Source of the DNA: QHXW01 sp963752965
GTDB taxonomy: Bacteria; Acidobacteriota; Terriglobia; Bryobacterales; Bryobacteraceae
Length of the DNA: 64,000 nt
Reading direction: 5' to 3'
Assembly (NCBI GenBank): GCA_963752965.1
Contig: CAVWAJ010000010.1
Coordinates: 62,001-126,000, forward strand
Part shown: piece after piece, positions 35,654 through 44,630 of the stretch
Layout of the letters: each line of letters starts with the position of its first letter
Position numbering within the stretch: the stretch's first letter is position 1
Notes under the pieces: generated by a model
The model's input: the letters and a program-made list of their open reading frames with translations, nothing else
The model's database searches: none
Told to the model about the DNA's origin: nothing
Translations under genes and position numbers: made by a program

Positions 35654-36145
35654 TTGGCGGAAAAGCCAATCGCAAACCGGACCGTTGTGGCGGTCTTTCC
35701 AGTCGGCGAAGACCGAACTTCACTCATCAACATATTCGGTCGCTCGGAGTGGAATTTGCGGTTCACCTGCACTTTTGAGGAGACACAGACCGCGTTGCGT
35801 GCGTGTCCCATCGCGGTGATCCTCAGCGAGGGCCGATTGTCTGATGGCCACTGCTGGAAGGATATTCTTCACGAGCTGCACGGCATGTCAAATCCGCCAG
35901 CACTGATTGTGGCCGATCGCCTGGCCGATGAAGCGTTGTGGGTAGAAGTGTTGAACCTCGGCGGCTTTGACCTATTGACGAAACCTTTCAACGCCAAAGA
36001 AGTGCTTCACGCAGTGACTACCGCCTGCAAGTTCGGCGAGGACCAACGGGAGCGGGCGGCGGCCCGCAAGCTACCGAAGTCCGCGGGATGTGAAAGTGTG
36101 TCCGGAACAAGGGAGCTTGCCGCATCTAACGGGCCAGTAGGGTGA
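35654..36145 (+). CDS. Receiver-like protein lacking phosphoacceptor Asp (pseudo-receiver 1)
   Basis: 163 residues from a TTG start with an AGGAGGG ribosome-binding site 4-9 nt upstream. The fold follows CheY: a first strand (TVVAVFPVGED), a third strand with SEGRLSDGHCW where a receiver has the phosphorylated Asp, a fourth strand ALIVADRLADEALW, and the conserved Lys in FDLLTKPFNAKEV. The phosphoacceptor position aligns with Glu, and the N-terminal acidic pair is GED. A Glu at that site often mimics the active state. There is no output domain, only a short charged tail. It probably works by protein contact. Paralogue at 37192. Confidence 0.75.
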   Translation: MAEKPIANRTVVAVFPVGEDRTSLINIFGRSEWNLRFTCTFEETQTALRACPIAVILSEGRLSDGHCWKDILHELHGMSNPPALIVADRLADEALWVEVLNLGGFDLLTKPFNAKEVLHAVTTACKFGEDQRERAAARKLPKSAGCESVSGTRELAASNGPVG

Positions 36146-36175
36146 GATTCAGAGGATTTAGCAACGGAGACTAAA

Positions 36176-36415
36176 ATGACAAAGCATGATGAAGGTGCTA
36201 AAAGGCATCCCGGAGTTACCAGCACGGGCGCTGCGGCGGCTGCGATGGCAATCGACCCTGCCGCGGTGGAAGCAACTTCAGTGTCTGTGATTGGGCACGA
36301 CGAAATCGCGCTGCTTGCGTACTCGTATTGGGAAGCCCGCGGGTGTCCGGACGGCTCACCGGAAGAAGACTGGTTCCGGGCTGAAGCCGAACTGGGAAAA
36401 CAAGCCGCGGCATAG
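36176..36415 (+). CDS. DUF2934 family protein
   Basis: 79 residues. The C-terminal 40 match DUF2934: EIALLAYSYWEARGCPDGSPEEDWFRAEAELG, with the conserved Tyr-Trp-Glu and Asp-Trp. The N-terminal half is Ala/Thr-rich and disordered. Found mostly in Acidobacteria and Proteobacteria; function unknown, often next to stress or regulatory genes. It lies 30 nt after pseudo-receiver 1 on the same strand, so probably co-transcribed. Confidence 0.88.
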   Translation: MTKHDEGAKRHPGVTSTGAAAAAMAIDPAAVEATSVSVIGHDEIALLAYSYWEARGCPDGSPEEDWFRAEAELGKQAAA

Positions 36416-36647
36416 GGAATTCGCGGAGACAGCTCGCCGAGCACCCGCGCGTAGTGTAGGCCGATCGCGGTCCACTTGGGCGTTATTTTACCCACTCGGA
36501 AACATCCACATGGTCGTGTTGTCGCATCGCTCAGACTTGACCAAACGGGGTCAAGTCACCCTTGAAGGACCGCCTTGATCGCGTACCAGCCATCCCAGCT
36601 CACTCGCGCGCAAGAACCTTACCCCCGTTAGCTGCTACCATCAGACC

Positions 36648-36869
36648 ATGCCCAAACGCATCCCGCCAGCCGTGCTCGAATACCTGCGCCAGATGGGGAA
36701 GGCCTACGGCAGCCAGGGCGGGAAGCAGGCTGCGAAGAACATGACGGCGGAGGAGCGATCGGCCCGCGCGAAGAAGGCAGCCCTGGCGGCAGCGAGGAAA
36801 CGGACGGCGAAGCGTCTGGCTCGGGAAGCAGCAATCAAACGAGGGAAGAAGGCCGCGAAGCGGAGGTGA
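36648..36869 (+). CDS. Small Lys/Ala-rich basic protein
   Basis: 73 residues, strongly basic: AYGSQGGKQAAKNMTAEERSARAKKAA, then RKRTAKRLAREAAIKRGKKAAKRR. The helix-rich, histone-H1-like composition suggests nucleic-acid binding. It resembles the basic tail of the protein at 26685 in composition, not in clear alignment. It sits between the two pseudo-receiver genes. Confidence 0.55.
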   Translation: MPKRIPPAVLEYLRQMGKAYGSQGGKQAAKNMTAEERSARAKKAALAAARKRTAKRLAREAAIKRGKKAAKRR

Positions 36870-36974
36870 TGCGGGCAGTGGAGAGTTGTCCGGAGGTGGT
36901 GCCCTCGGATTAATCGGTCCGAATATACATTGCTATTGCACCGGCTCTGATGTATCGTAATGAGGAGCGAGCAT

Positions 36975-37191
36975 TTTACTCTCTCCTCTGGTTGCCTGAA
37001 CTAAGTCAGACTCCCTGGACGCCTTTCCTTAGCCAACTGACGATGTGGATTTGCGCGTAGAAACCGCACGAATCCCATGCGCCACGAGGCTGGCCGGATG
37101 TACCACGGTCGAGGACGGGCAACTCTGATGGCCGCCCTGTTTCATGCTGCCCCCGTTCGTTCGGGGTTTCCTAGTTCTGATGGGAGGGACC
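36975..37191 (+). repeat. Conserved leader of pseudo-receiver gene, copy B
   Basis: Second copy of the leader described at 35435-35653. It ends at the TTG start of pseudo-receiver 2, preceded by GGGAGGG as in copy A. Confidence 0.75.
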
Positions 37192-37689
37192 TTGGCGGAG
37201 AAGTCGATCACAAACCGAACCATTCTAGCGGTCTTTCCAGCAGGGGAAGACCAGACCTCGCTCATCAACATATTCAGTCGCTCGAATTGGAGGTTGCAGT
37301 TCACGTGCACTCTTCGGGAGACACAGACCGCGTTGGGCGTATCCCCCGGAGTGGTCATCAGCGAGGTCCGATTGTCGGACGGCCACTCGTGGAGTGACCT
37401 TCTCTACGAAATGCAGAAGATGGAATATCCGCCGCCGCTGATCGTGGCTGATCGCCTTGCCGACGAACACGTCTGGGCGGAGGTGCTGAATCTCGGCGGT
37501 TATGATCTCCTGGCGAAACCCTTCGATGCGAAAGAAGTCCTTCACGCGGTGAGCACGGCCTGCCGCCGCACCGAGGACGAACGGGAGATGGCCAGGCTCC
37601 GGAAGCCAGCGACGTTTGCAATACCTGGCGCCATGCCCGGAATCAACGTGCGCACTGCTTTGGCCGGTAACGCGGTCGGCTACACGTAG
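37192..37689 (+). CDS. Receiver-like protein lacking phosphoacceptor Asp (pseudo-receiver 2)
   Basis: 165 residues from the TTG at 37192, chosen by alignment with paralogue 1, whose TTG has the same GGAGGG site; an ATG at 37180 is a less likely alternative. Motifs: ILAVFPAGEDQTSLINIF, SEVRLSDGHSW (Glu at the phosphoacceptor position), LIVADRLADEHVWAEVLNLGGYDLLAKPFDAKEVLHAV. The receiver core is very close to paralogue 1 while the tails differ (here ending GNAVGYT). No output domain. The pair came from tandem duplication of gene plus leader. Confidence 0.75.
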   Translation: MAEKSITNRTILAVFPAGEDQTSLINIFSRSNWRLQFTCTLRETQTALGVSPGVVISEVRLSDGHSWSDLLYEMQKMEYPPPLIVADRLADEHVWAEVLNLGGYDLLAKPFDAKEVLHAVSTACRRTEDEREMARLRKPATFAIPGAMPGINVRTALAGNAVGYT

Positions 37690-37764
37690 AAGTGCTCGGC
37701 AACAATCCGAACTCCCCCACTTCCGTCACCGGCCGACGCGCCCAATGGCCAAATCGCGCGCCCT

Positions 37765-38152
37765 GCCCAGACAAGCGCGCGGCGCGGAACTGCGATATCA
37801 TCTCCGTGGACCCTGGATCGGCCTCGGTCCACGTCCGCTCTGCCAAAAGGATTGCAACAGGTGGCAAGCAACAGTCCGGGGACCGCGACGACTCATTGTC
37901 TGGACGAGCACAGGAAGCTCACCGGTGCGGGATGGTCTTACCGCACAAATGATCGTGGGTGGGTCATCTATCGCGACCCGCAAACTGGCCGCTGGCACAC
38001 GCTGAACGAGGCGCTGTGCATTATGAGATCCGCGATGAGCGTCGCGGCTCGGCCGAGATTGGCATCCTGACTAGCGCAGTCGCAGCTCCCCATCGCGCCA
38101 ATGATAACGATCTCACCGGCTCGGAGCGCCCCGCGTAGTTGCGCGCGCGGTC
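37765..38152 (+). repeat. Long direct repeat, copy 1
   Basis: About 388 nt from GCCCAG to GCGCGGTC are repeated at 46209-46597 in the same orientation with only scattered single-base changes and one 1-nt gap. Both copies carry the same small open frame. No transposase or terminal inverted repeat lies inside. Confidence 0.9.
37861..38070 (+). CDS. Small repeated protein (copy 1)
   Basis: 69 residues from the GTG at 37861, with AAGGA 10 nt upstream; a TTG at 37852 is closer to the purine run and less likely. The core KLTGAGWSYRTNDRGWVIYRDPQTGRWHTLNEALCI looks like a small folded domain with many aromatic residues. The copy at 46305 differs by only three or four residues, which suggests protein-level constraint or recent duplication. 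Family not recognised. Confidence 0.5.
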   Translation: MASNSPGTATTHCLDEHRKLTGAGWSYRTNDRGWVIYRDPQTGRWHTLNEALCIMRSAMSVAARPRLAS

Positions 38153-38358
38153 AGGACCAAGCGCTCGTGTCCACCGGCTCCGCCCCGCTGCTCAGCGCCT
38201 CCCCAGGGTGGGCCGCTCCATTGATGCGCACACCCGATCCTCACTAGTGAAGCGCGCCAACTGCGAGTGAGACGCCAACGGTCGGATCAAGCATTTAGGC
38301 TTCGGGGATACAGGGGGAGGGATGGCGGATGTAAAATTGAACCAAACGGTGGTACGAA

Positions 38359-38595
38359 GTGTGCGTGCAATGTGATCGCCTCTGGCGGGAGCATGGCGAA
38401 GCGACCCACAAGACCTTCCGCTTGGAGCAGAGGCTCAGGCGCGCTGAGGCTAGCCAAGATCAGCATCTCGTGAAGGCTCTGGCGATACGGCTGGCGACCC
38501 TGGTGCTGGAGCAGATGCGAACAAGCCAAGCGATGATTGAGCATCAAGCTCAGGCTCACCTCCATATGAGCGCTGCCGGGTCCCACATTGGGTGA
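38359..38595 (+). CDS. Small helical hypothetical protein
   Basis: 78 residues from a GTG start. CDRLWREHGEATHKTFRLEQRLRRAE is followed by a helix (HLVKALAIRLATLVLEQMRTSQAMIEHQAQAHLH). Short proteins starting with a Cys-Asp-x-Leu-Trp motif recur in Acidobacteria; function unknown. Isolated. Confidence 0.5.
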   Translation: MCVQCDRLWREHGEATHKTFRLEQRLRRAEASQDQHLVKALAIRLATLVLEQMRTSQAMIEHQAQAHLHMSAAGSHIG

Positions 38596-38729
38596 GTGGA
38601 AGATCGTGCTCTGATCGGCGTACCATGCTGGTCAGGGCAACTGAAACCTTCCGGAGCAGTTTCGAACTATCTGTGCGGGTTGCCTACCGGAAGCCGCCTT
38701 TGGCTGGCGCGACGCGGGACCGCCTCCCG

Positions 38730-38963
38730 TCAGGCTGAACCCGCTGCCTGTCTCCGCACCTGCATTCTTTCCAATTCCCATTTGAGTCGCTGCAATGCGG
38801 CGGCAGTCTCATCAGCACGAATCGCTGCCGGACTCTCGTCGCCGTAGCAAGCGTGCATCAAGACGGAGATGTCCTGGAGTTTTTCCTCGATCAGAGTGAG
38901 ATCATGACGGAGCTGAGTTTTCTGCTCGCTCGTGAGCAGGGTTCGATCATCTGAAGTGGCCAT
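38730..38963 (-). CDS. Small coiled-coil hypothetical protein
   Basis: 77 residues, helical: TSEQKTQLRHDLTLIEEKLQDISVLMHACYG, then ADETAAALQRLKWELERMQVRR. No family recognised. Transcribed opposite to its neighbours. Confidence 0.5.
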   Translation of the reverse strand: MATSDDRTLLTSEQKTQLRHDLTLIEEKLQDISVLMHACYGDESPAAIRADETAAALQRLKWELERMQVRRQAAGSA

Positions 38964-39049
38964 GCTGGTAGGATTTTACACGATTTGGCCACGGCTCCCT
39001 ACCGACTGTGGAACCCTGTCCGGGCGCGCGCCTTAGCACGAACACTCGA

Positions 39050-39210
39050 CCGTGAGCGTGACAGCAACGGTCGGATCAAGCGTGATCCAACACAGCGGCG
39101 GGCGTTCCAGCGCGCGAAGTCGTGTCCATCCACTGGCGAAAACGGCCGGCGCGTGCCCTGGATACGTTGTCGATCACGTGGTGCCCCTGAAGCGCGGCGG
39201 TGCTGAAATT
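39050..39210 (+). pseudogene. HNH endonuclease remnant with frameshift
   Basis: One frame gives RDSNGRIKRDPTQRRAFQ..SCPSTG; another continues AGACPGYVVDHVVPLKRGGA. Together they match a common small HNH endonuclease (CPSTG...CPGYVVDHV.PL..GG), with a frameshift near 39130 and loss of the C-terminal Asn-Met-Gln-Trp part. A shorter look-alike of the first segment (AACGGTCGGATCAAGC) occurs at about 38277, possibly another relic. Confidence 0.6.
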
Positions 39211-39296
39211 CACAAAATGTTTGTCCCAGCCGAAACGTTTCTCATTCTTCACACAGGATTCATTTCGATGTCACCTCCGCAGTCTAGCTTGGGTGC

Positions 39297-39662
39297 ATGA
39301 GAGCGATCACAAACTTTCTTCTGTTGTTTCTTCTTCTGTGCGGCAGCGTACCTGCCCAAGGTCCGTATCCGAATCAATGCCACAGGCAGGACGCCATCGA
39401 GCGGCTTTATTGGGAATCTCTATCGAATGCAGCGGTGTGTAATCAGGAAACGAGCGAAACCGAAATCACAAAGCAGATGGAGGCGCGGCACAGAGAGATG
39501 CAATTCTGGCTGAAGGCGAACAGGTTTGTTCAGGCATGGACCCTGCTTGCCCGCGAGTATAACGACAGGGGGGCTTTCAATTTGAAGCAGGCTAAGGAAG
39601 TATCAAAAGCTTTTCGCGATCTTGAAAATAGTGAAGGCTGGCTGAAGGTGAAAGAGCATTAG
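39297..39662 (+). CDS. Secreted hypothetical protein
   Basis: 121 residues with a clear signal peptide (ITNFLLLFLLLCGSVPAQG). The mature part is helical with two cysteines (QCHRQDAIERLY and AAVCNQETSE) that could form a disulphide in the periplasm, then AWTLLAREYNDRGAF. No family recognised. Single gene. Confidence 0.6.
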   Translation: MRAITNFLLLFLLLCGSVPAQGPYPNQCHRQDAIERLYWESLSNAAVCNQETSETEITKQMEARHREMQFWLKANRFVQAWTLLAREYNDRGAFNLKQAKEVSKAFRDLENSEGWLKVKEH

Positions 39663-39823
39663 CAAGTTGCAACGATTTCGCGGGTTCGGGTCTTTTCGCC
39701 GGAACCTCTTTTATAAGCCCCCTGATACGCAACGGGTTCACGCAGATGCCTTTCGCCTGTCCCTGGCGAATTACTAGTTTATGGCACAATTACTGGGGTT
39801 AGCCGTTCTGGTAAAGATACTGA

Positions 39824-40906
39824 ATGAGCAATCTCGTCGTCCTTTTCGTCCACGTCATGGCTACGGTTGCCCGTCTCTTGGGGCCGGGCGGCGTCCGTTC
39901 TGTGGTCGCCGAGTCCGTTCTGGTTAAGCAACAACTCCTGATCCTCAATCGCTCGCGGCAACGGTCACCCAATCTGTGCTTTTCCGATCGCCTCGTCGCC
40001 GGTTTGTGTGCTCTCTTCATTCGCCCCGCTCGCCTGATCCGTTCGGCCATCGTGCTGAAAGTCTCGACTCTTTTGAGCATTCACCAGGCTCTGAGGAACC
40101 GTAAGTATCGTCTGCTGTTCTCATGCAAGCGCAAGCCCGGACCAAAGGGGTCCAGCAAAGAGCTCATCGACGCTGTGGTCCAGATGAAGCAGCGCAATCC
40201 CACTTGGGGCTGTCCTCGAATTGCGCAGCAGATGGCCCTGGCTTTTGACATCTTCATCGACAAAGACGTTGTTCGCAGGATTCTCGCCAGCCATTATCGG
40301 CCGGGAAAGGACTCCGGTGGCCCGTCCTGGCTGACCTTCATTGGCCACATGAAGGACAGTCTCTGGAGTTTGGATCTGTTCCGGTGCGAATCGGCCACCT
40401 TGCGGACCCACTGGGTCTTGGTCGTGATGGATCAATATACCCGCCGGATCATTGGGTTCGGCGTCCATGCCGGAACCGTCAACGGTGTCGCACTCTGTCG
40501 GATGTTCAATCGCGCCATTCGATGGCAACCGGGGATGCCCAAGTACCTCAGCTCCGACCATGATCCCCTTTTTCGGTTTGGGCAGTGGCAAGCCAATCTG
40601 CGGATACTGGAGGTGAGCGAGATCAAAACCGTCCCCTATGTTCCTCTCTCCCATCCTTTTGTAGAGCGTCTGATCGGCACGATTCGACGCGAGTATTTGG
40701 ATCGCACGTTATTCTGGAGCACGGCAGATCTGGAAAACAAGCTGCTCGATTTCCAGACATATTTCAATGAGAATCGCGCGCATACTGGGCGGCAAGGCCG
40801 AACGCCGGAACAAGACACGCGCTTGCCGCGACCAGTCGCCGACCTCCATTGCTATGGATGGCAACGCCACTGCCGAGGCCTTTATCACACGCCAATGGCT
40901 GCCTGA
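39824..40906 (+). CDS. Integrase-core (DDE) transposase
   Basis: 360 residues. The N-terminal region is hydrophobic/basic with an HTH-like segment (PTWGCPRIAQQMALAFDI). The rve catalytic core has DDE residues in SLWSLDLF, YLSSDHDPLF and FVERLIGTIRREYLD, followed by YFNENRAHTGRQGRTPEQ. This is the IS481/IS3-related group often annotated as integrase catalytic region. The frame is intact. I did not find convincing terminal inverted repeats, so the element limits are unknown. Confidence 0.85.
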   Translation: MSNLVVLFVHVMATVARLLGPGGVRSVVAESVLVKQQLLILNRSRQRSPNLCFSDRLVAGLCALFIRPARLIRSAIVLKVSTLLSIHQALRNRKYRLLFSCKRKPGPKGSSKELIDAVVQMKQRNPTWGCPRIAQQMALAFDIFIDKDVVRRILASHYRPGKDSGGPSWLTFIGHMKDSLWSLDLFRCESATLRTHWVLVVMDQYTRRIIGFGVHAGTVNGVALCRMFNRAIRWQPGMPKYLSSDHDPLFRFGQWQANLRILEVSEIKTVPYVPLSHPFVERLIGTIRREYLDRTLFWSTADLENKLLDFQTYFNENRAHTGRQGRTPEQDTRLPRPVADLHCYGWQRHCRGLYHTPMAA

Positions 40907-41256
40907 CTCTCCAAAAACTCCTGCTCACTGTGGGGCACCTGGAGAACATTGCCAGGCAAACCGCAGTTCCAATGAAAACCATTCGCTATTGGCGCGTGTA
41001 AAGGCGGCGCGGCTGGCTGCTCTTGGTCAAATCAGATGCGTTCCGCAACCGTGGCTCGCCTCAGCTGGCCAGCGCTGTTACCGCCGAAATCACTCAAAAT
41101 ATCAATTCGCCAGGGTCAGGGTCGAGTAGCTCATGGTGCTTGGCGCCCGGGCGCCGGGCCTCAGAAGGCGTTAAATGGGGATTGCATTTCGGACGTGTGT
41201 GACCTATATTTGCTACGGGCCACAGCGAGAACTTGTGGCTCATGGAGGGTGATGCC
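40907..41256. other. Intergenic region after transposase
   Basis: No supported gene. Short frames at 40767-41129 and 41036-41260 overlap the transposase end and show no motif. Confidence 0.5.
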
Positions 41257-41589
41257 ATGATCGGAATGAGTTTCCTGTCCTTTCTGGTTCTCTTGGGAAT
41301 CGGTGTGATCGTGGCGGCGGTATTCCACTTTGTCCTTCGCTACCGATTCCTGGATGGATATGACTCGTTCTTCGCCAAAATCGCCTTGGGATGGTTCGGT
41401 GCCTGGCTGGGCTCGCCCGTACTGGGCTATTGGGCGTACAAGATCGAGAATGTGTACATTCTGCCGGCGATCCTCGGTTCGATTACCGCGGTATTACTGA
41501 ATGTCGTTGCTTGGAAGGCGTTGATGAAAGTGTTCACGCCAAGGCCTGTGGTAGACAAATCGACACAAGAATTCAAAGCAGCCGCTTGA
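41257..41589 (+). CDS. Small membrane protein, transglycosylase-associated-like
   Basis: 110 residues from the ATG at 41257, which has GGAGGG 8 nt upstream. Three hydrophobic helices (FLSFLVLLGIGVIVAAVFHF, FAKIALGWFGAWLGSPVLGY, ILPAILGSITAVLLNVVAW) with glycines at the pattern seen in YeaQ/YmgE-like (GlsB) proteins. That match is weak and could be only general. Single gene. Confidence 0.6.
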   Translation: MIGMSFLSFLVLLGIGVIVAAVFHFVLRYRFLDGYDSFFAKIALGWFGAWLGSPVLGYWAYKIENVYILPAILGSITAVLLNVVAWKALMKVFTPRPVVDKSTQEFKAAA

Positions 41590-41897
41590 GGGCGCGCTGA
41601 AGCAGACTGAGGTTCGAACACAAGAGTGGAGGACTGCCCTTGTTGCGGATGACGAGGCGGCCTGCAAGAGGACGTCAGCTATGGAGCACGAAGCGGCACC
41701 TCCCGATGTACTCCAGCGTTTAGGCGTATGGGCGCTAAGCGACACTAGCCGTACTCGGACCCTATCGGTTCTTAATCATGTTCCGGTTGTAGACTGTTCA
41801 AGCATCGCTTCCGGGACAGCGCGTCGGTGATCGGCTGCACTTCTGGAAGCTGGCGTGTGCTTCGTTGCCGGGGGACACACGAGTTCTGATTCTGTCA

Positions 41898-42602
41898 ATG
41901 AGGTCCAACTTCCACCTTTTCGGGCCGGCGCACCTGCTGATTTTGACGTCGGTTCCTGTCTTGGGGTTGGTGCTGGCTAACTGGTGCCGAAAAGGCCATA
42001 CAGCCGAGCGGGGGATCCGCTACTTAATCGCGCTTTTCCTTTCAGTTAACGAGCTCGTCTGGTACGCGTACCGCTTACATTACGAGGGCTTCCGCTTCCC
42101 TTACGGTTTGCCCTTGAACCTCTGCGACCTTACGTTGTGGTTGACGGTTGTGGCCATTTTGAGCTTGAATCAGTGGGCTTTCGAGCTGGCTTACTTCGCA
42201 GGTCTCGGTGGAAGTGGCATGGCTCTGATCACCCCCGATCTGTGGGCGCCTTTCCCTTCTTATCCAACCGTCTATTTCTTCCTCGCGCATGGGGTGGTCG
42301 TCGCTGCCATATTGATGGTGGTGTGGAGCAACATCGCCGTACCGAAGCCCGGCTGTCTGCGACGAGCGCTTGTTCTTTTGAACGCGTACGCCGTCGTCAT
42401 TGGAGTCTTCAATGCCATCTTCGGAACCAACTACATGTATTTGTGCAGCAAGCCGGCTGGCACGTCGCTGCTCGATTACCTGGGCCCCTGGCCGCTCTAT
42501 ATCGCAGGTGGCGAAGTGGCCGCGTTCGTCATTTTCTGGTTGCTCTGGCTTCCCTTTCGAATCGGCGCCCGCGTCGGCGACCAGGCTACAACGGGTGGAT
42601 AG
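41898..42602 (+). CDS. TIGR02206 family (YwaF-like) membrane protein
   Basis: 234 residues from the ATG at 41898 (MRSNFHLFGPAHLLI). Seven or so membrane helices. Conserved family segments are FGPAHLLIL at the start, LPLNLCDLTLWL in the middle, and NYMYLCSKPAGTSLLDYLGPWPLYI near the C-terminus. Function of the family is unknown. Single gene with about 90 nt to the next plus-strand gene. Confidence 0.85.
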   Translation: MRSNFHLFGPAHLLILTSVPVLGLVLANWCRKGHTAERGIRYLIALFLSVNELVWYAYRLHYEGFRFPYGLPLNLCDLTLWLTVVAILSLNQWAFELAYFAGLGGSGMALITPDLWAPFPSYPTVYFFLAHGVVVAAILMVVWSNIAVPKPGCLRRALVLLNAYAVVIGVFNAIFGTNYMYLCSKPAGTSLLDYLGPWPLYIAGGEVAAFVIFWLLWLPFRIGARVGDQATTGG

Positions 42603-42690
42603 TGGCGCGTCCGAGGCTTGCATTCGGGCTGGCGGAGCACGCACGGAGTGCCGGCGTTACAATCAGGTCACGAGTTGAAGGCAGGCAGTC

Positions 42691-43356
42691 TTGAATCCTT
42701 CACCTTCCCCAACGCGCACCCTGCACCATCACACGGTCGTTGTTGGCGGAGGTGTAATCGGCGTCTGCTGCGCCTACTTCCTCGCGAAGCGCGGCGCACG
42801 GGTGACCGTACTGGAGCGGGATGAAATCGGCAAAGGAGCCTCTTACGGCAACGCCGGATCTATTGCGCCCGGTCATATGCCGATCAACAAACCCGGGCGG
42901 GTAAGGCAGGCCGCCAAATCGCTGTTCAATCCACTGAGTCCGTTGTATATTGCTCTGCGTCCAGATCCCGAACTTGCCCGGTGGTTATGGGCATTCAGCC
43001 GCACGTGCACTGAACGACATCTCGAGTCCTCGATGCACATCCTGGGGCCGCTCGGCCACGCCACCCGGGAATTGTTTGACCTGCTCGTGGAACAAGAAAA
43101 ACTGGAGTGCTGCTTTCGGCGCGAGGGGTATTACGAGATCTATCTCACAGAGCGCGGTCTTGAATCAGCCCGGAAGGAAGCTGCTCTTATCGCTCGTTAT
43201 GGCTTCCATCCGGAAATCATTCCCGGAGACGCGCTAAGGGAACGTGAGCTTGCGATGAACCGCCAGGTAATTGGCGGCGTGTTCTATCCGGAGGCGGCAA
43301 CGGTGAATCAGGTCAAGAAATTCGAAGTTGCTGAGTTGCGAGCAGTTCTACGATAG
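42691..43356 (+). pseudogene. D-amino-acid dehydrogenase-like FAD oxidoreductase, 3'-truncated
   Basis: 221 residues. The N-terminus is a classical dinucleotide-binding start (TVVVGGGVIGVCCAYFLAKRGARVTVLERD) followed by GASYGNAGSIAPGHMPI, as in DadA-type enzymes. These normally have about 410 residues. The frame ends soon after VIGGVFYPEAATVNQ, just before a transposase gene at 43366, and the C-terminal half (substrate domain and second FAD contact) is not found downstream. Truncation by the insertion is the simplest reading. Confidence 0.8.
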
Positions 43357-43365
43357 AGTCTGCGA

Positions 43366-44445
43366 ATGGCGAAGACGGATTGGTTTCGGCTGCTGGGCTA
43401 TGTAAGCGGGTTGGTGAACGAGGAGTTGCTGCTGCAGAATGAGTACCTGGTGGCGGAGAACCGCATGCTGAAGGCACACATCAGAGGACGGTTGCTGCTG
43501 TCGGATGGCGAGAAGGCGACGTTGGCCGAGATCGCCAAACGGGTAGGACGCAAAGCCTTGGCGCAGATTGCCCGCGTGGCGAAACTAGATACGATCCTGG
43601 CTTGGTACCGAAATTTGATTGCCCAGAAGTTCGACGGGGCGAAGCAGCGCGCCGCCCGAGGGCGGCCACGGGTGGGACAGGAGCTTGAGGATTTGGTGGT
43701 CAAGTTGGCTCGGAGCAATGCCGGTTGGGGTTACGACCGCATTGTGGGAGCACTTGCCAATCTGGGGCATTCGATCTCCGATCAAACGGTCGGGAACATC
43801 CTTCGGCGGCGGGGTGTTCCGCCCGCATCCGAACGCGGGAAGCGTACGACGTGGAAGGACTTCATCCGTTCCCACATGAGTGTTCGGGCGGGTACCGACT
43901 TCTTCACGGCTGAGGTGTTGACGTGGCGAGGCTTGGTGACGTACTACGTTTTGTTTTTCATCCATCTGGACACGCGTCGTGTCTCGATTGCGGGAATCAC
44001 CGAGCACCCCGATTCCGCCTGGATGGAGCAGATGGGACGCAACGTGACCTTGGAAGCTTGGGGATTCCTGCAAGATCGGCGATACCTGCTGCACGATCGC
44101 GACGCGAAGTTCAGCGATTCATTCCGGGACACCGTAAGGGCGGGCGGAGTGAAGCCGCTCAAATTGCCGGCGAGAAGTCCGAATTTGAATTCCTTTGCGG
44201 AGCGCTGGGTGCGTTCGGTCAAAGAGGAATGCCTATCGAAGTTGGTGCTGTTTGGTGAGGGTTCGTTGCGCCGAGCGGTCGGAGAATATGTAACCCATTT
44301 CCTTGAGGAGCGGAACCATCAGGGCAGAGGAAACGTTCTGTTGTTTCCACGGAAGGAGGAAATCATCGGCAGCAGTACAGGCCGCGTGCGCTGCAAAGAG
44401 CGACTGGGCGGCCTCCTGAAGTATTACCACCGCGAGGCCGCATGA
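43366..44445 (+). CDS. Integrase-core (DDE) transposase
   Basis: 359 residues, starting 9 nt after the broken oxidoreductase frame. An N-terminal helix and HTH (LLSDGEKATLAEIAKRVGRKALAQIA) and a second HTH-like segment (NAGWGYDRIVGALANLGHSISDQTVGNIL) precede the rve core. The catalytic acids lie in GTDFFTAEV, YLLHDRDAKF and FAERWVRSVKEECL, with the C-terminal YHREAA. Intact frame; IS ends not identified. The next small gene overlaps its stop (ATGA). Confidence 0.88.
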   Translation: MAKTDWFRLLGYVSGLVNEELLLQNEYLVAENRMLKAHIRGRLLLSDGEKATLAEIAKRVGRKALAQIARVAKLDTILAWYRNLIAQKFDGAKQRAARGRPRVGQELEDLVVKLARSNAGWGYDRIVGALANLGHSISDQTVGNILRRRGVPPASERGKRTTWKDFIRSHMSVRAGTDFFTAEVLTWRGLVTYYVLFFIHLDTRRVSIAGITEHPDSAWMEQMGRNVTLEAWGFLQDRRYLLHDRDAKFSDSFRDTVRAGGVKPLKLPARSPNLNSFAERWVRSVKEECLSKLVLFGEGSLRRAVGEYVTHFLEERNHQGRGNVLLFPRKEEIIGSSTGRVRCKERLGGLLKYYHREAA

Positions 44446-44630
44446 GTTTTTTGACCACACGGGATCGTGAAGAAAAACTTAAGCGAGCAGAAGAGATCCA
44501 GATCATAGTGGGCAAGCTGGTCTCGGTTGTGGTTGAGGAAGCCAAGAATCAAGATGCGGCGGTTGCCGCGCTGCAAGCCGCGCAGACGATTCTCTTAGCT
44601 CTCCCGGATTGCGGTCGAAGTGAGCGTTAG
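44442..44630 (+). CDS. Small helical hypothetical protein
   Basis: 62 residues. Its ATG overlaps the transposase stop (ATGA). Helical: REEKLKRAEEIQIIVGKLVSVVVEEAKNQDAAVAALQAAQTILLAL. The overlap suggests translational coupling, so it may belong to the element or be a host gene whose start was brought to the junction. No family recognised. Confidence 0.45.
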   Translation: MSFLTTRDREEKLKRAEEIQIIVGKLVSVVVEEAKNQDAAVAALQAAQTILLALPDCGRSER

